From: Lytechinus pictus
Taxonomy: Eukaryota > Echinodermata > Echinoidea > Temnopleuroida > Toxopneustidae
Assembly: GCF_037042905.1 (NCBI RefSeq)
Contig: NC_087257.1
Coordinates: 28,209,501-28,273,500, forward strand
Direction: 5' to 3'
Length of the DNA: 64,000 bases
The notes below the pieces were generated by a model. The model ran no database searches and had not been told where the DNA came from. It saw nothing but the letters and a program-made list of their open reading frames with translations. The translations under genes and the position numbers were made by a program. This document shows, piece by piece, positions 39,615-49,898 of this stretch (position 1 is the stretch's first letter; every line of letters starts with the position of its first letter).

Positions 39615-39959
39615 AAATGAACAGAAGCCTTACCCAGCCTTATTAGACAATGCCATACTGAGTTTCATTCAGTCTGGCCTCTTGAGAGGATGATATCTTA
39701 TACGAATCTTAACATAGAGAGAGACAAACATTCTTGCCAAGCACCATTCGATCCTCCATCACCCCAGTCTATTGAGTTGAATTGTGTGTGTGTCCAGCTA
39801 TAGAGTGCTCTCAGATGATGTCACAGTGGTGGGAATAACATTGGGTAGCCTGTGCATGGGACCATAAAAACAATGATTTACCATCATGGTTAGATGCACA
39901 AATGATCATTGTTTGCCATCCAACATGTCTGCCTCTGGGAATAGCTTTATGAGCTTCAG
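39615..39959 (+). other. presumed 3' UTR start of the ABCB6-like gene
   Basis: Non-coding sequence directly after the stop codon. No clear AATAAA lies within about 350 bases before a SINE begins, so the cleavage site cannot be placed. AATAAA-like sites farther on (near 41629 and 45121) lie among repeats and may be unrelated. Confidence 0.4.
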
Positions 39960-40262
39960 AAAATAATAACAATAACATCTTATTTTACCAGAGTAGCCAC
40001 TTCCGAAATTTGTTCTTCCAGCAGGCCCTGCTTAGCATAATGATTATCATATCATTACCCCAACGTTAGCACAGCTAGTTCGATCCGGTGCTTGAGCAGT
40101 CAAATAATTTCTTCCTACCGGTTACCCATTCACTTCACCTGGGTTGAGTGCAGCACAATGTGGGTAAATTTCTTGCTGAATTAAAACACACCATGGCTAG
40201 TAATCAACTCGCGTCCTTCGGATTGAAAGACGATAGTCATAACCACTAGACCACAATGCAAC
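39960..40262 (-). mobile_element. tRNA-derived SINE, antisense
   Basis: AATAATAACAATAAC tail, GCAGGCCCTGCTTAGC, core CACCTGGGTTGAGTGCAGCA. The minus-strand head has GTGGTCTAGTGGTTATG. Close to the copy at 32890. First repeat after the ABCB6-like stop codon. Confidence 0.7.
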
Positions 40263-40392
40263 CATGACAAAAGGCTAGACTGGACTGCACATAATCTTGC
40301 ATAAGGGCAAAATGAAACATTTTTGTATGACCAACCCCAATGTATATCCATCTTACTTCACTCTAACTGCTCAAGCCACTACATATTCTCAC

Positions 40393-40521
40393 CTGGGTCC
40401 CGTAACACTAAGATTTGAATGATCGTAGAACATTTTTAAACGATTGATTACATTGACTACAATGTACAATCGTAAGAATCAAAGAGTAAGATTAATCGCT
40501 AACTTTTGTGTTATGGCACTG
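40393..40521. mobile_element. GGTCCCGTAACAC element, second copy
   Basis: CTGGGTCCCGTAACACTAAG at the left and CTTTTGTGTTATGGCAC at the right. More diverged than 1498-1632. Confidence 0.55.
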
Positions 40522-40764
40522 GATCCTGTTTTAACAAATGCAACATTTCTGTAACAAATCAGCCAATCAGATCGAAGGATTTCAGTAGCTTATAACTGTT
40601 ATTGAAAACAGAGACACTCTAGGAAGGGGTTGGAAGAACATGTTTATGGAATTGCCCAAGAGAGACTAGAGACCTCACTCTTCTTTGATTGAACGTTCCT
40701 CCTTTTGATCACCTCCATACCCAGGACAATGTGTGACTTGACCTCACCGTTGACTTGAGAATCT

Positions 40765-41113
40765 GACTGGGTATAATCCATATATATAATCGTTAGAGGG
40801 TATTCATTTGTCTCGCAATCTACTATGGTCAACAAGGAAATTTGTGATTACTCTCGCAAAAAGTGTTCACTAGCTTTCTAGGAAATTCGTGATCACTCTC
40901 GCAAAAAGTGTTCACTAGCTTACAAGTTCACGAGCTTTCAAGTGCCACTGCAACTCTTTATCAAGTGACGAAAGAGTTGCAGGGGCACTCGAAAGCTTGT
41001 GAACTTGTAAGCTAGTGAACACTTTTTGCGAGAGTGATCACAAATTTCCTTGTTGACCATAGTAGATTGCGAGACAAATGAATACCATCTAGCGATTATT
41101 CCAGTCCGCAATA
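40765..41113. repeat. long near-perfect palindrome with internal duplication
   Basis: TATTCATTTGTCTCGCAATC near 40800 pairs with GATTGCGAGACAAATGAATA near 41070, and pairing continues through ACACTTTTTGCGAGAGTG to the turn near 40970. The left arm holds an extra tandem copy of GTGTTCACTAGCTT with its flank (about 40 bases). Not coding. Confidence 0.8.
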
Positions 41114-41654
41114 ATGAACCTATTTAGTAATCCATATATATGTTGCTACACAGAGCTACAACGTTATTAGACTCTGGCTTCTCTTGCTGATATCATACAA
41201 GGTCATGATCCTGCCATCTTAACATAGCTGTGGTATTATGAAGAGCTCTTACCACTAATCTTTTGTAAGTTAGTATTTGTTGCAAAACTATGTCCTGCAT
41301 GGATATGAAATGAAAGGGCAGATATGATATATGAAATGAGTTATGAAAAGTGAGAGGGAAAAAAGGGATAAAGTGGAAGACGGGTATTGAATAACATGCT
41401 TGTACTCTTATTAGAAAATTTCATAAATTGATGTATATTTAACGCCATGAATTCTGAAGTGTAAAATTTATACATGGCATACTGTACATAGATCCTGGAC
41501 AGCTGATTGGATGAATTCACGTCACATGACATTTATTTATTTATTTATTAACTCATTGCAACCATGACAGTTGGATTATTGACAATGCAAAAATGAAAGT
41601 GGTACAATTAAATACACTATTACATATCAATAAAAATTTTAAAACACTGTACAT
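41114..41654. other. intergenic, short repeat traces
   Basis: 41360-41450 resembles the GTATTGAATAACAT unit of 42590-42860. A TTTATTTATTTATTTA tract at 41531 may be an antisense LINE or SINE tail. Confidence 0.35.
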
Positions 41655-42057
41655 TAAAGAGAAATTCCAGTAGTTGCAGTAAACACTGATTTCATGAGAA
41701 AGTCTGTAAAACCAGGCTTAATTGTCAGTATATCATCGAGGATCTAGATCTGGTACAGTTACATAAACTAAACTTTGTGAAATCTTGAAATCTACGCTGA
41801 AAAATGTTCAGACTGAACTTCCCCAACACAGATAAGCGCACGTGGGACAGTGTATAATTATTGCTTTGAGCGTCGGGCCCGACGCTCTACCCGAATCCTG
41901 TGCTTATTTGCTGATTTCTCAGCAATTACACAATTTCTTCCAGAATCCTTTGGCACAAGCGTTTTATTTATACAAACAGACACTTTGGTGTCATTTCATT
42001 GGATTCTGTACGAACTCATTTTGATATCGTTACCAAAACTAGCATTTACCTTTAACA
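41655..42057. mobile_element. GAAAGTCTGTAAAACCAGG repeat family, uninterrupted
   Basis: Same block order as 37256-38013, without the nested element, which confirms that the latter was a later insertion. Confidence 0.6.
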
Positions 42058-42589
42058 TGAAAACAAACGGAAATAATCAGTATGAGTCAAGAAAGACCCC
42101 ATTCAGAGGAATCAGCTGAACTGTAGCACGCCAACATATGACACCCATGCAATGGGCATCTATTGACGCTCCAGCAAGAAAGTAGTATTGTCTAGCTGTG
42201 CAATAGATACTAAACGTAATGAAGCGAATGCCATGGCATGCGCATACACAATAACTACATGCACGCTACATACACCATGCACAGGTATTTCGCAAAATGA
42301 AAGACTAATGTTAGACCTGATTGATGTATGCTTTTACATACTTGAACTAGATTTATAGTCTGAGTCCTATTCCTCCATTGGCCTAATGTTTGATTTATTT
42401 TGGTAATTTGGTCTAGTTTAGACTCTGTCTACTTGTTGTTTGTGTTGCAGAAAAACGATTATTCAATGTTTTGTCAATTGTGCGAATATTACATTCGGTG
42501 CAAGTTAAAGCAGTCTTTTCAACTTATACACTTGTGTTGCATTCAGTATGATCACACTCATTAACATTGAATATTTGTATAGTATGTAA

Positions 42590-42866
42590 TGCTTCTTAGT
42601 GCTTATGAAGGGGATGGGGGTATTGAATAACATAACACGTACTATTATCAGAAAATTTTATGAATTGACAAATTTGTTTTCCTTGACATTTGAACTGTAT
42701 ACAAATGTATTTAATGCTTTGTGTAATAACTTCTTGGTGCTTTTTAAACACTGGCTGAATAACATACATGGGTAATATTTGCATAAAGTTTTATGAATTA
42801 ATTATTAATTTAATGCTTTTTTAATTATTAATGGTGCTTTTGAAAAGGGGTTGTGAATAACATGAT
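42590..42866. repeat. ~125-bp imperfect tandem repeat
   Basis: Three units (about 42595, 42725, 42830) share GGTGCTT, TGAATAACAT and AAA.TTTTATGAATT. Further diverged units are at 41360 and 43450. Confidence 0.55.
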
Positions 42867-43366
42867 GGGGGGACCTAAAGCTACGCACTTTGTTTACAAA
42901 CGATAAAAACTATGCCAATTTTATTATTTGAACAAATTATCTTTCACTGATTTGTGGTAAATATTCTAAAGATCTTTAATCAAGAAGGAAATATATAAAA
43001 GACTCATTAATACGAAAATCCTGCCGTGTTTTCTGAACACCTCTTGATTTCACCGCCCGATGTAGAAGGGGTCCAAAAGCTACGGTCTCGATTTATCATG
43101 CAAAGAAATAGTATTTCCTGTGCCTTCCTTAATTTCTAAAATATGTTCAATATTATTAAAGGAAAATATGAAATTAAAGTAAATATAACTCCAAAATTCC
43201 AAACACTTGCTGTTTTTCTCTGCATTTAGTGATTTATAGCAGCCTCTGTAGAAAAACTGAACAGGAATCGTTTGTCACTCTGCAGTTAGTAGTTCCACAC
43301 ACAGAATGTGAGGTTTGCCATTGAAATTGCATGCGCGATGTGTGATGCGTAGCTTTAGGACCCCGA
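42867..43366. mobile_element. 500-bp TIR element, GGACCTAAAGCTACGCA ends
   Basis: Left GGGGGGACCTAAAGCTACGC and right GCGTAGCTTTAGGACCCCG are inverted. It is inserted within one unit of the ~125-bp tandem repeat. Non-coding. Confidence 0.65.
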
Positions 43367-44294
43367 CCATACATGTAATTCGTACAGAATTTTTCTGAAC
43401 GGAAAGATATAATTTTGAATTTTGATTATTTTTAAATTCAATTGTATTATGTCATCGTGGTGCTTTTTTTAGGGGGGGTAGGGTATCAAATAGCGTACAT
43501 GTAATATTAGAAAAAAATATTACATGACTGTGATTGTGTAATAATAATACACTTTCATTTTGAATTTTATTATGTATATGATCCTTGAGTATTCTATATG
43601 TCACCATCATAACAATGTATTATCTTTGATTTCCTGTACCACCTTATTAATTTGGGAATATCAGTTTACAAATCTTTCTTGTCATTCCATTTATTGAAAT
43701 TTATATGGATTTTTTTTTGTATTCACTATGTAATTTTTAGCATCCATTGGATGATTTTATCAGTCATGTGATTAGTAACATTAAATTTAACATCAAATGT
43801 ATTCAAGTTTATTTGGAAATTGTAAAATTTTGATGAAATGTTCTCTTGGATTAAATGTTATGTTTTGACAATTGGAAATAAGAAGAAAATTAAAACAGTT
43901 TAATCTCCGGGTGTTGAGTCACTTTAGGCTAAAGAAATCATGTGTCACACCTAGAAAATGAAAATAACAAATTAAAGTAATATATACAAAATTTATAAAG
44001 CACTTCATACAATCTTAAGTTCCAAAGCGCTAAAGAAAGAAATTAGAATAAACAAGATATTTAGGGAATTAAACAGCAAAGAAAACGAAAGTAAAAAATT
44101 ACAACAATTCATTCAACGCACAAATATTGAGATAAAAAGGGGTCAGTATGTGAGTAATTCAAGTAATTCTGATAATCAAGAACATATGCTACTAAAATAC
44201 TTAACACGATATGATTTACAATTAATTGAGGGGTATAATGTAAATAACAATTATACTCTCATTCTTTTGTATAATTAAAAAAATAACAATTTAT
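43367..44294. other. intergenic AT-rich stretch
   Basis: Apart from a tandem-repeat trace at 43450-43530, nothing recognised. Confidence 0.3.
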
Positions 44295-44877
44295 TAAAGG
44301 GATTATCAGGGCTGAAGATGTTTATATCTCAATAGAGTTAAATTTACAGTAGAGCAAAATTTTGAAAATTTGATCAAAATCGGATAACAAATAACCAATT
44401 TATTGAATTGTAAAGATTTGTATTAGTCCGTGAAACAATTCTAGGCATGTCTTCATGAATATTCATAAGGTGGGCTGATGATGTCATATCCCCACTTGTT
44501 CTTTTGTATTTTAGTATATGAACTTATGTTTATTAAGAAAAATTCTACCAAGAACTAAAACTACTGAATTGACAACTGATTAAAGGCACTAGTTACGTAT
44601 TGCTGCAACTTATTTCATTATAATGGAGACACATTGACACATGTATGAAAAAATGAAACAATTATGATTTCATGTAATAACATAAGAAAAGGGAAAGTGG
44701 GGATGTGATTTCATTAGCTCACCTAATGAATATTTATGACGTTTGTATAACTGTTTTCACAAATATTGCTAAACTTTGTTATTTGTCATCCGATTTTGAT
44801 AAAATTTTCAGCATTTTGCTCTGTAAATTTAACTCTTTTTATTTATATATAAATATCTTCAGCCCGGAGCATCCCTC
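44295..44877. mobile_element. inverted-repeat element, GGGCTGAAGATATTT ends
   Basis: Left AAAGGGATTATCAGGGCTGA pairs with right CAGCCCGGAGCATCCCT; AGAGTTAAATTTACAGTAGAGC pairs with GCTCTGTAAATTTAACTC. The inner part shares GATGATGTCATATCCCCAC with 36362-36888. Confidence 0.7.
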
Positions 44878-45207
44878 AAGTAATAAATGCTTAACATAAT
44901 CTGGAGCCCTTGCATAAACTTAACTTTTCCATATAGACCATCCAGGGGTTTCCCCAACAGCCAATCAAAATCAAAGATTTCATGGAAGTTACTAAGGTCT
45001 AAAAATAATGCTTCAAAATATATGATTCTTCAACTTATTGAACTGATACTGACTCTAATGTACTTAGTTAGAAATAAAGAGAATGTCATATTGCTAATTT
45101 GATAATTGTCCCATTTGTGATAAAATAAAATGATTCTTTGACATGAATGCATTTTATTTCTTGATATATTGCTGAATGGTACGGAGTGTATGACCTTCAA
45201 TCTTAAT

Positions 45208-45460
45208 CAGGGCCCTGTCTTACAAAGAGTTGTGATTGATCCAATCAACCACAACTATATATTGCCTACAACTTTGACATATAAAAATGCATGTTTCATC
45301 AAAATATTTTCTAGATATGTTTATCCATACATTCATTGTTCTCTTGAAGATTCTGTGTGATTCTCTTTGTTTACTAAAAGAGATTGAGCTAATTTCCTGT
45401 AGAGAAAATTTATGACATTGATGGATTTCCAAACAGTTGAGATTGATTGGATCAATCTTT
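45208..45460. mobile_element. CAGGGCCCTGTCTTAC element, right end lost
   Basis: Begins CAGGGCCCTGTCTTACAAAG and includes GATTGATTGGATCAATC on the right. The terminal CAGGGGCCC is missing. Confidence 0.6.
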
Positions 45461-45570
45461 GGTGTCATTTTTCCTCAATTAAAAAATAGGGGTATTAAAG
45501 TATTTAAAAAAACTCTCTTTTTCATGCTCTCATTTCTCCCTTGGTCCTTGATTTCCCCCCTTTTCTCACT

Positions 45571-45880
45571 ACTTGAAAAATCATATGGGAAGGGAATAAT
45601 TCCCGTGGTGTGACCCTACCACCCCCCCCCCCCCCATCCCGAGCAGAATACCCATTTTACATACAACCAAATATTGATAATTGGTTATTGAAGTTCTCTG
45701 AAGCTAAAGGAACTATAGTTAACACAAATACTTGAAAAATCATATGGGAAGGGAATAATTCCCGTGGTGTGACCCTACCCCCCCCCCCCCATCCTGAGCA
45801 GAATACTCATTTTACAACCAAATATTGATAATTGGTTATTGAAGTTCTCTAAAGCTAAAGGAACTATAGTTTTCCCCAAA
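45571..45880 (+). repeat. tandem duplication of a ~159-bp unit
   Basis: ACTTGAAAAATCATATGGGA starts at 45571 and again at 45730. The copies are nearly identical apart from C-run length and a few substitutions. Each contains a C12-C14 run. Confidence 0.85.
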
Positions 45881-46276
45881 TGCCCAAATACAGGGAGGGT
45901 TTTCATCTGGCTACATAGTATTATTTGTTAAATATTTACTAATCACTTGTCTATTATAGGGCAAGTCCACCACAAAAAAGTTTATTAAGACCCCATTTGG
46001 AATAGCCAGGTGCTAAAGTAACCAAGTGCAAAATTTGGTGAAAATGACAGGGATTCCACTTTAACTGAGTCCACCCCAGAAAAAAAAGTTGATATGAATA
46101 GCAATAATAGGCATTTGGATAACGCCAACAGAATCAACAAAGAATAAGACAGGGCTTGTTTTTATCTTAAAGGGCAAGTCCACCAAAACAAAAAAGTCAA
46201 TTTGAATAAAATGAGAACTGTTTTGTGAAAAATCAGTGAAATTTTAAAATGCCATAACTTTCTTATTTTACACCCG

Positions 46277-47945
46277 ATTTTGGAGTGGTTCAGGAGTTAC
46301 TTATTCAACAGACAACAATACGTGTTTGTTAAAGATCATAACTCCAATTTAAAATATGTTAACTGTGGAGTCCCTCAGGGTAGCTTATTAGGCCCACTTC
46401 TTTTCACAATTTATATAAATGATTTCTGTAGATCATCCAAAATATTGTCCCTTATCTTGTTTGCAGATGATTCGACCTTATTTTTTTCTCATCAGAATCC
46501 ACAAACTTTAGTTGATGTTATCAATTCTGAACTTATTAATGTTACTGAATGGATAAGAGCCAATCGATTATCTTTGAACCTTAACAAAACAAAATACATG
46601 TTATTTAGTAATTCCATAGACAAGTTACCGATGAACATTATGTTTGATAATACCTTATTACAAATGGTACCTTACACCAAATTTCTTGGTATAACAGTTG
46701 ACAGTAAACTTTCTTGGAAAAATCATATTGAAAATATATCCAAAATAATTTCACGAAATATAGGTATTATTAATAGGCTAAAATTTTGCATTCCCTCCAC
46801 ATCACTAATCATGCTCTACTCATCCTTAATCTTGCCTTATTTAAACTACGGGATTCTTATTTGGGGTGATACCCATCAATACTTATTAGACAAATTGTTG
46901 CTTTTGCAAAAGAAAGCACTTCGTGTTATTTATAGTACATGTTTCCGTTCTCATACGGACCCACTTTTTCTAGAAAGTAAACTGTTGAAAGTCAAAGACC
47001 TGTATTTACTACAGTTAGGGCACTTCATGTATAGTTATAATAATAATGCACTTCCCCATATTTTTGATGCCATGTTCCCTAAAAATCAATTTTATCATAA
47101 CTACCCCACGAGACACTCTGACGAATTTCACATTCCACTTTACAGAACTTTACTGGCCAAAAATACATTCCTTTTCAACGGTCCTAAATTCTGGAACTCA
47201 CTAGCTAATAATATTAAAGACAGTGTCTCCTTAAATTCATTCAAACATAAACTCAAACTTATCCTGCTTAATTCCTATAATTCTTCGCAACGGAACTAAC
47301 ACTTCATTATCTTGATTTTAATCATTACATTTTTCACTTTTATTGTTTTATCTTTTTTCATCTGATATTGTCCAGTTATATCATCTTTTGTCATTTCACC
47401 AGATCAAGCTGGTTCGTGGTCAGCCCTTTCCCATTCTTAGTATTCCTCCTTTTATAAAGTAGTTATCTTGTCTTGTACTGTCCTGTCTTTTGTTTTGTCT
47501 TGTCTTCTATGTCTTGTCATCCACTCTCTCTCTTTCTGTTTTTTTTTCTTTCTTTCCTTTCTTCTGTCTTGCGCAACACATCCTTTACTACGAAGACCTC
47601 TTTGTGTGAAAAGCTTTGCATTAGTTCAGTAATTATATTTGCATCCGTATGATTTCTTTTGTTCTCTTTTTCTTTCCTGTAATACATATAATTATGTACG
47701 CATATCAGAATAAGTCTACTATACTTTTTTCATTTCCAAGGGGGATCCACACTTTACAAGCTTTGCTTTTTAGTGGATCCCCCTCATTTCCATTTATGCT
47801 CTATATTATACTGTTTTTTCTGTTTTGTTTTTTTTACGAAGTAAGAATGCCCTTCTGTAAAATTGTACCTGATTTGTATTACTTTATATTACTTTGTATT
47901 ATGTTTTTTTAATGGAAATGAAATAAAAAAAGAATTGAAAATTGA
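46277..47945 (+). mobile_element. 5'-truncated jockey/CR1-like LINE
   Basis: Starts abruptly in the RT domain and ends with an A-rich ATTGAA-type tail. ATTTTG flanks both sides (46272-46277, 47946-47951), and removing the element restores the host repeat CCGATTTTGATGA, so it inserted by target-primed reverse transcription. A 3' UTR hairpin GGGGGATCCAC/GTGGATCCCCC lies at 47741-47785. Confidence 0.8.
46280..47299 (+). CDS. LINE reverse transcriptase, C-terminal part
   Basis: About 339 codons open to a natural stop. Near residues 30-48 is GVPQGSLLGPLLFTIYIND and near 61 the catalytic FADDS box (usually FADDT). Then LNLNKTKYMLF and FLGITVDSKLSW, RT thumb-region blocks, and a C-terminal TRHSDEFHIPLYRT...WNSL region typical of jockey/CR1-type ORF2. 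The endonuclease and N-terminal RT half are missing through 5' truncation, so it is non-autonomous. The intact frame suggests a young insertion. The apparent start is only where the fragment begins. Confidence 0.85.
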   Translation: MEWFRSYLFNRQQYVFVKDHNSNLKYVNCGVPQGSLLGPLLFTIYINDFCRSSKILSLILFADDSTLFFSHQNPQTLVDVINSELINVTEWIRANRLSLNLNKTKYMLFSNSIDKLPMNIMFDNTLLQMVPYTKFLGITVDSKLSWKNHIENISKIISRNIGIINRLKFCIPSTSLIMLYSSLILPYLNYGILIWGDTHQYLLDKLLLLQKKALRVIYSTCFRSHTDPLFLESKLLKVKDLYLLQLGHFMYSYNNNALPHIFDAMFPKNQFYHNYPTRHSDEFHIPLYRTLLAKNTFLFNGPKFWNSLANNIKDSVSLNSFKHKLKLILLNSYNSSQRN

Positions 47946-48145
47946 ATTTTGATGACATTTTTAGCACTATCCTTATTTGATTATTCTCTGTTGATTCTGT
48001 TGGCGCTATACAAATGCCTATTATTATTTTTTTAAATTCAAATCATCTTTTTTCTGGGGTGGATTCAGTTAAAGTGGAATCCATGTCATTTTCACAAAAT
48101 TTTGCACTTAGTTACTCTAACACCTGGCTATTCCAAATAGGTTCT

Positions 48146-48842
48146 TCCCATGAGGCCGAGGGTCCGTACGTGAGGCCGATTTTTCTCAATTCGCATTTTC
48201 TTTTATCAAGACCCCTACTCGTCTTCATCGATGTTAATCAACTAAAGTCGCGTCGCAGCTAATAACATCGGCAATAGTGTACGAGTTGAATAAGTGCGGG
48301 CATGAGACATTTAGTTGAAAATTCATTTATATTTTTTATGACCTGAAATCCATATTCGGATTGTATCTGATTTTGCTAGATTTCTTTCTAATATCAAATA
48401 ATTTACATTGAAATTAATATTTAGATTATAATCAATAAATCCAGAATTTGGCAAATCAAAATTCATTTAAGCTCCGGCCTGATCTTTTTTCAAAATTCAA
48501 TATTTGACTTTGTCGATTTATGTTTGTCTATAAACGGAATAAAATCTACATTCCAGGAAAAAAAAACATAACCGCGAGAAAGAATAATAATTTTTCAAAA
48601 TAAAGTTTCAAATTTACAAAGAATAAATTACGGCTGAAAAAGGATTCAACTGCAAGTCTGCAACTGACATCTTTTAATGATGGGTAAGTTACCCGGGGGG
48701 GGGGGCAGTGAACGAGCACACTGTGACAAAGAAAGGCCCCACAACAGATATGCTTTCTGAGTAGGCCTACAATTTGTCTGAACAATAAAGGCCTACGAGC
48801 TGGTTGCATTAAAAAAAATCTTTTAACGATTAGAAATCATGT
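48146..48842. other. intergenic stretch
   Basis: No gene recognised; a G10 run is at 48696. Confidence 0.3.
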
Positions 48843-49345
48843 CCCTTTTCTCTAGTTTTTTTTTTAACCTCCCTTCTCATTCAACTATATTCATCTCATT
48901 TTCTCTGATTTTTCTCTTCTGTCCATCTCTCTTATCCTCCCTTTTCTCCTTCCCCTTCTATTTCTTCTATTTCTACTTTCATGCCCCTCTCTCTCTTATT
49001 TCTCCCCTTTATATCATCTCGATCTCCCTCTTTATTGTTTTTCCTTTCTCTTTGGCTTCTTTCTCTCTGATTTTCCTCTTCTTTCTGATCTCTCTCTCTC
49101 TTACCTTCCCTTTCTATCTATCCCCCTTATATCTCTCTTTTATTTCCCCATCTCCCTTATATCGAGCTCTCTTTTATCTCCCTCTCGTCTCGCCTTTCTC
49201 TCCTCACCTCTTTCTCATTTCTCGTCATTTCCCCCTTTCTCTCTCTTTCTCTTTGATCTTCCTCTTCTTTCCATCTCTTCTCGTTGATCGTCTGTTTCTT
49301 TTTTCTCTCTCCATCTTTACCATTTTGCCTTTCTCATTTCAACTT
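48843..49345 (+). repeat. pyrimidine-rich (TCTC/CCTTT) tract
   Basis: 500 bases almost purely C and T on this strand. The 174-codon Ser/Phe/Leu frame over it is low-complexity and not a gene. Confidence 0.8.
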
Positions 49346-49898
49346 TCTCTATATAAATTTTGAGTAAATATTCCCATCTCCCCCTCTCATACTGTTCAAT
49401 CACACATTCCGGGTGAAAAATTGAATAGAAGTTTGAGGACAAGAAGGTTGTTACTTTTAATGAGCTTTCAAAGTTGGACCTTCGTGTGCTCAGCCATGAA
49501 ATATCCACTAAGTACAGTGTATATAAAAATGGGCACAATAGAATTTGAATTCTTATGAAATTTAATTTGGAAGAGCATGGATGTTGCACGACATGTGCTT
49601 ATACATCAATACACCTTTACATAAAGGAATGGGTGATGGATAAACAAAACCAAGTCAACTCTAACAAGTTTACTAATTAGAGCACAAATCAGAAAAGCAT
49701 ATGGTAATTCCATTCTGTTGTGGCACTAAATTTCGCTTATTTTCACATACCAGTTATATGCATATCCTGGTCAGTATGAAATATTCCACATGTCAAAAAT
49801 TGCACAAAAAGACAACTATACCTTTTGTCAAATATTTTCAGGGTGACCATGCAGACGTCCTAGACAAGACCAATATGGGGAGAACTTGAGTTCAAGGA
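49346..49898. other. intergenic stretch
   Basis: Nothing recognised. Confidence 0.3.

Larger units (their letters stand above)
45985..48145. mobile_element. foldback element enclosing a repeat and a LINE
   Basis: 45985-46135 (CAGGTGCTAAAGTAACC, TTCCACTTTAACTGAGTCC, CGCCAACAGAATCAAC) is the reverse complement of 47985-48142. Inside lies an AAGTCCACC-family repeat, and inside that the LINE at 46277-47945: three nested layers. Confidence 0.65.

Noticed and set aside
48839-49363. 174-codon Phe/Ser/Leu frame that looks like a membrane protein
   Set aside because: It lies wholly in a pyrimidine tract; the hydrophobicity is a composition effect.
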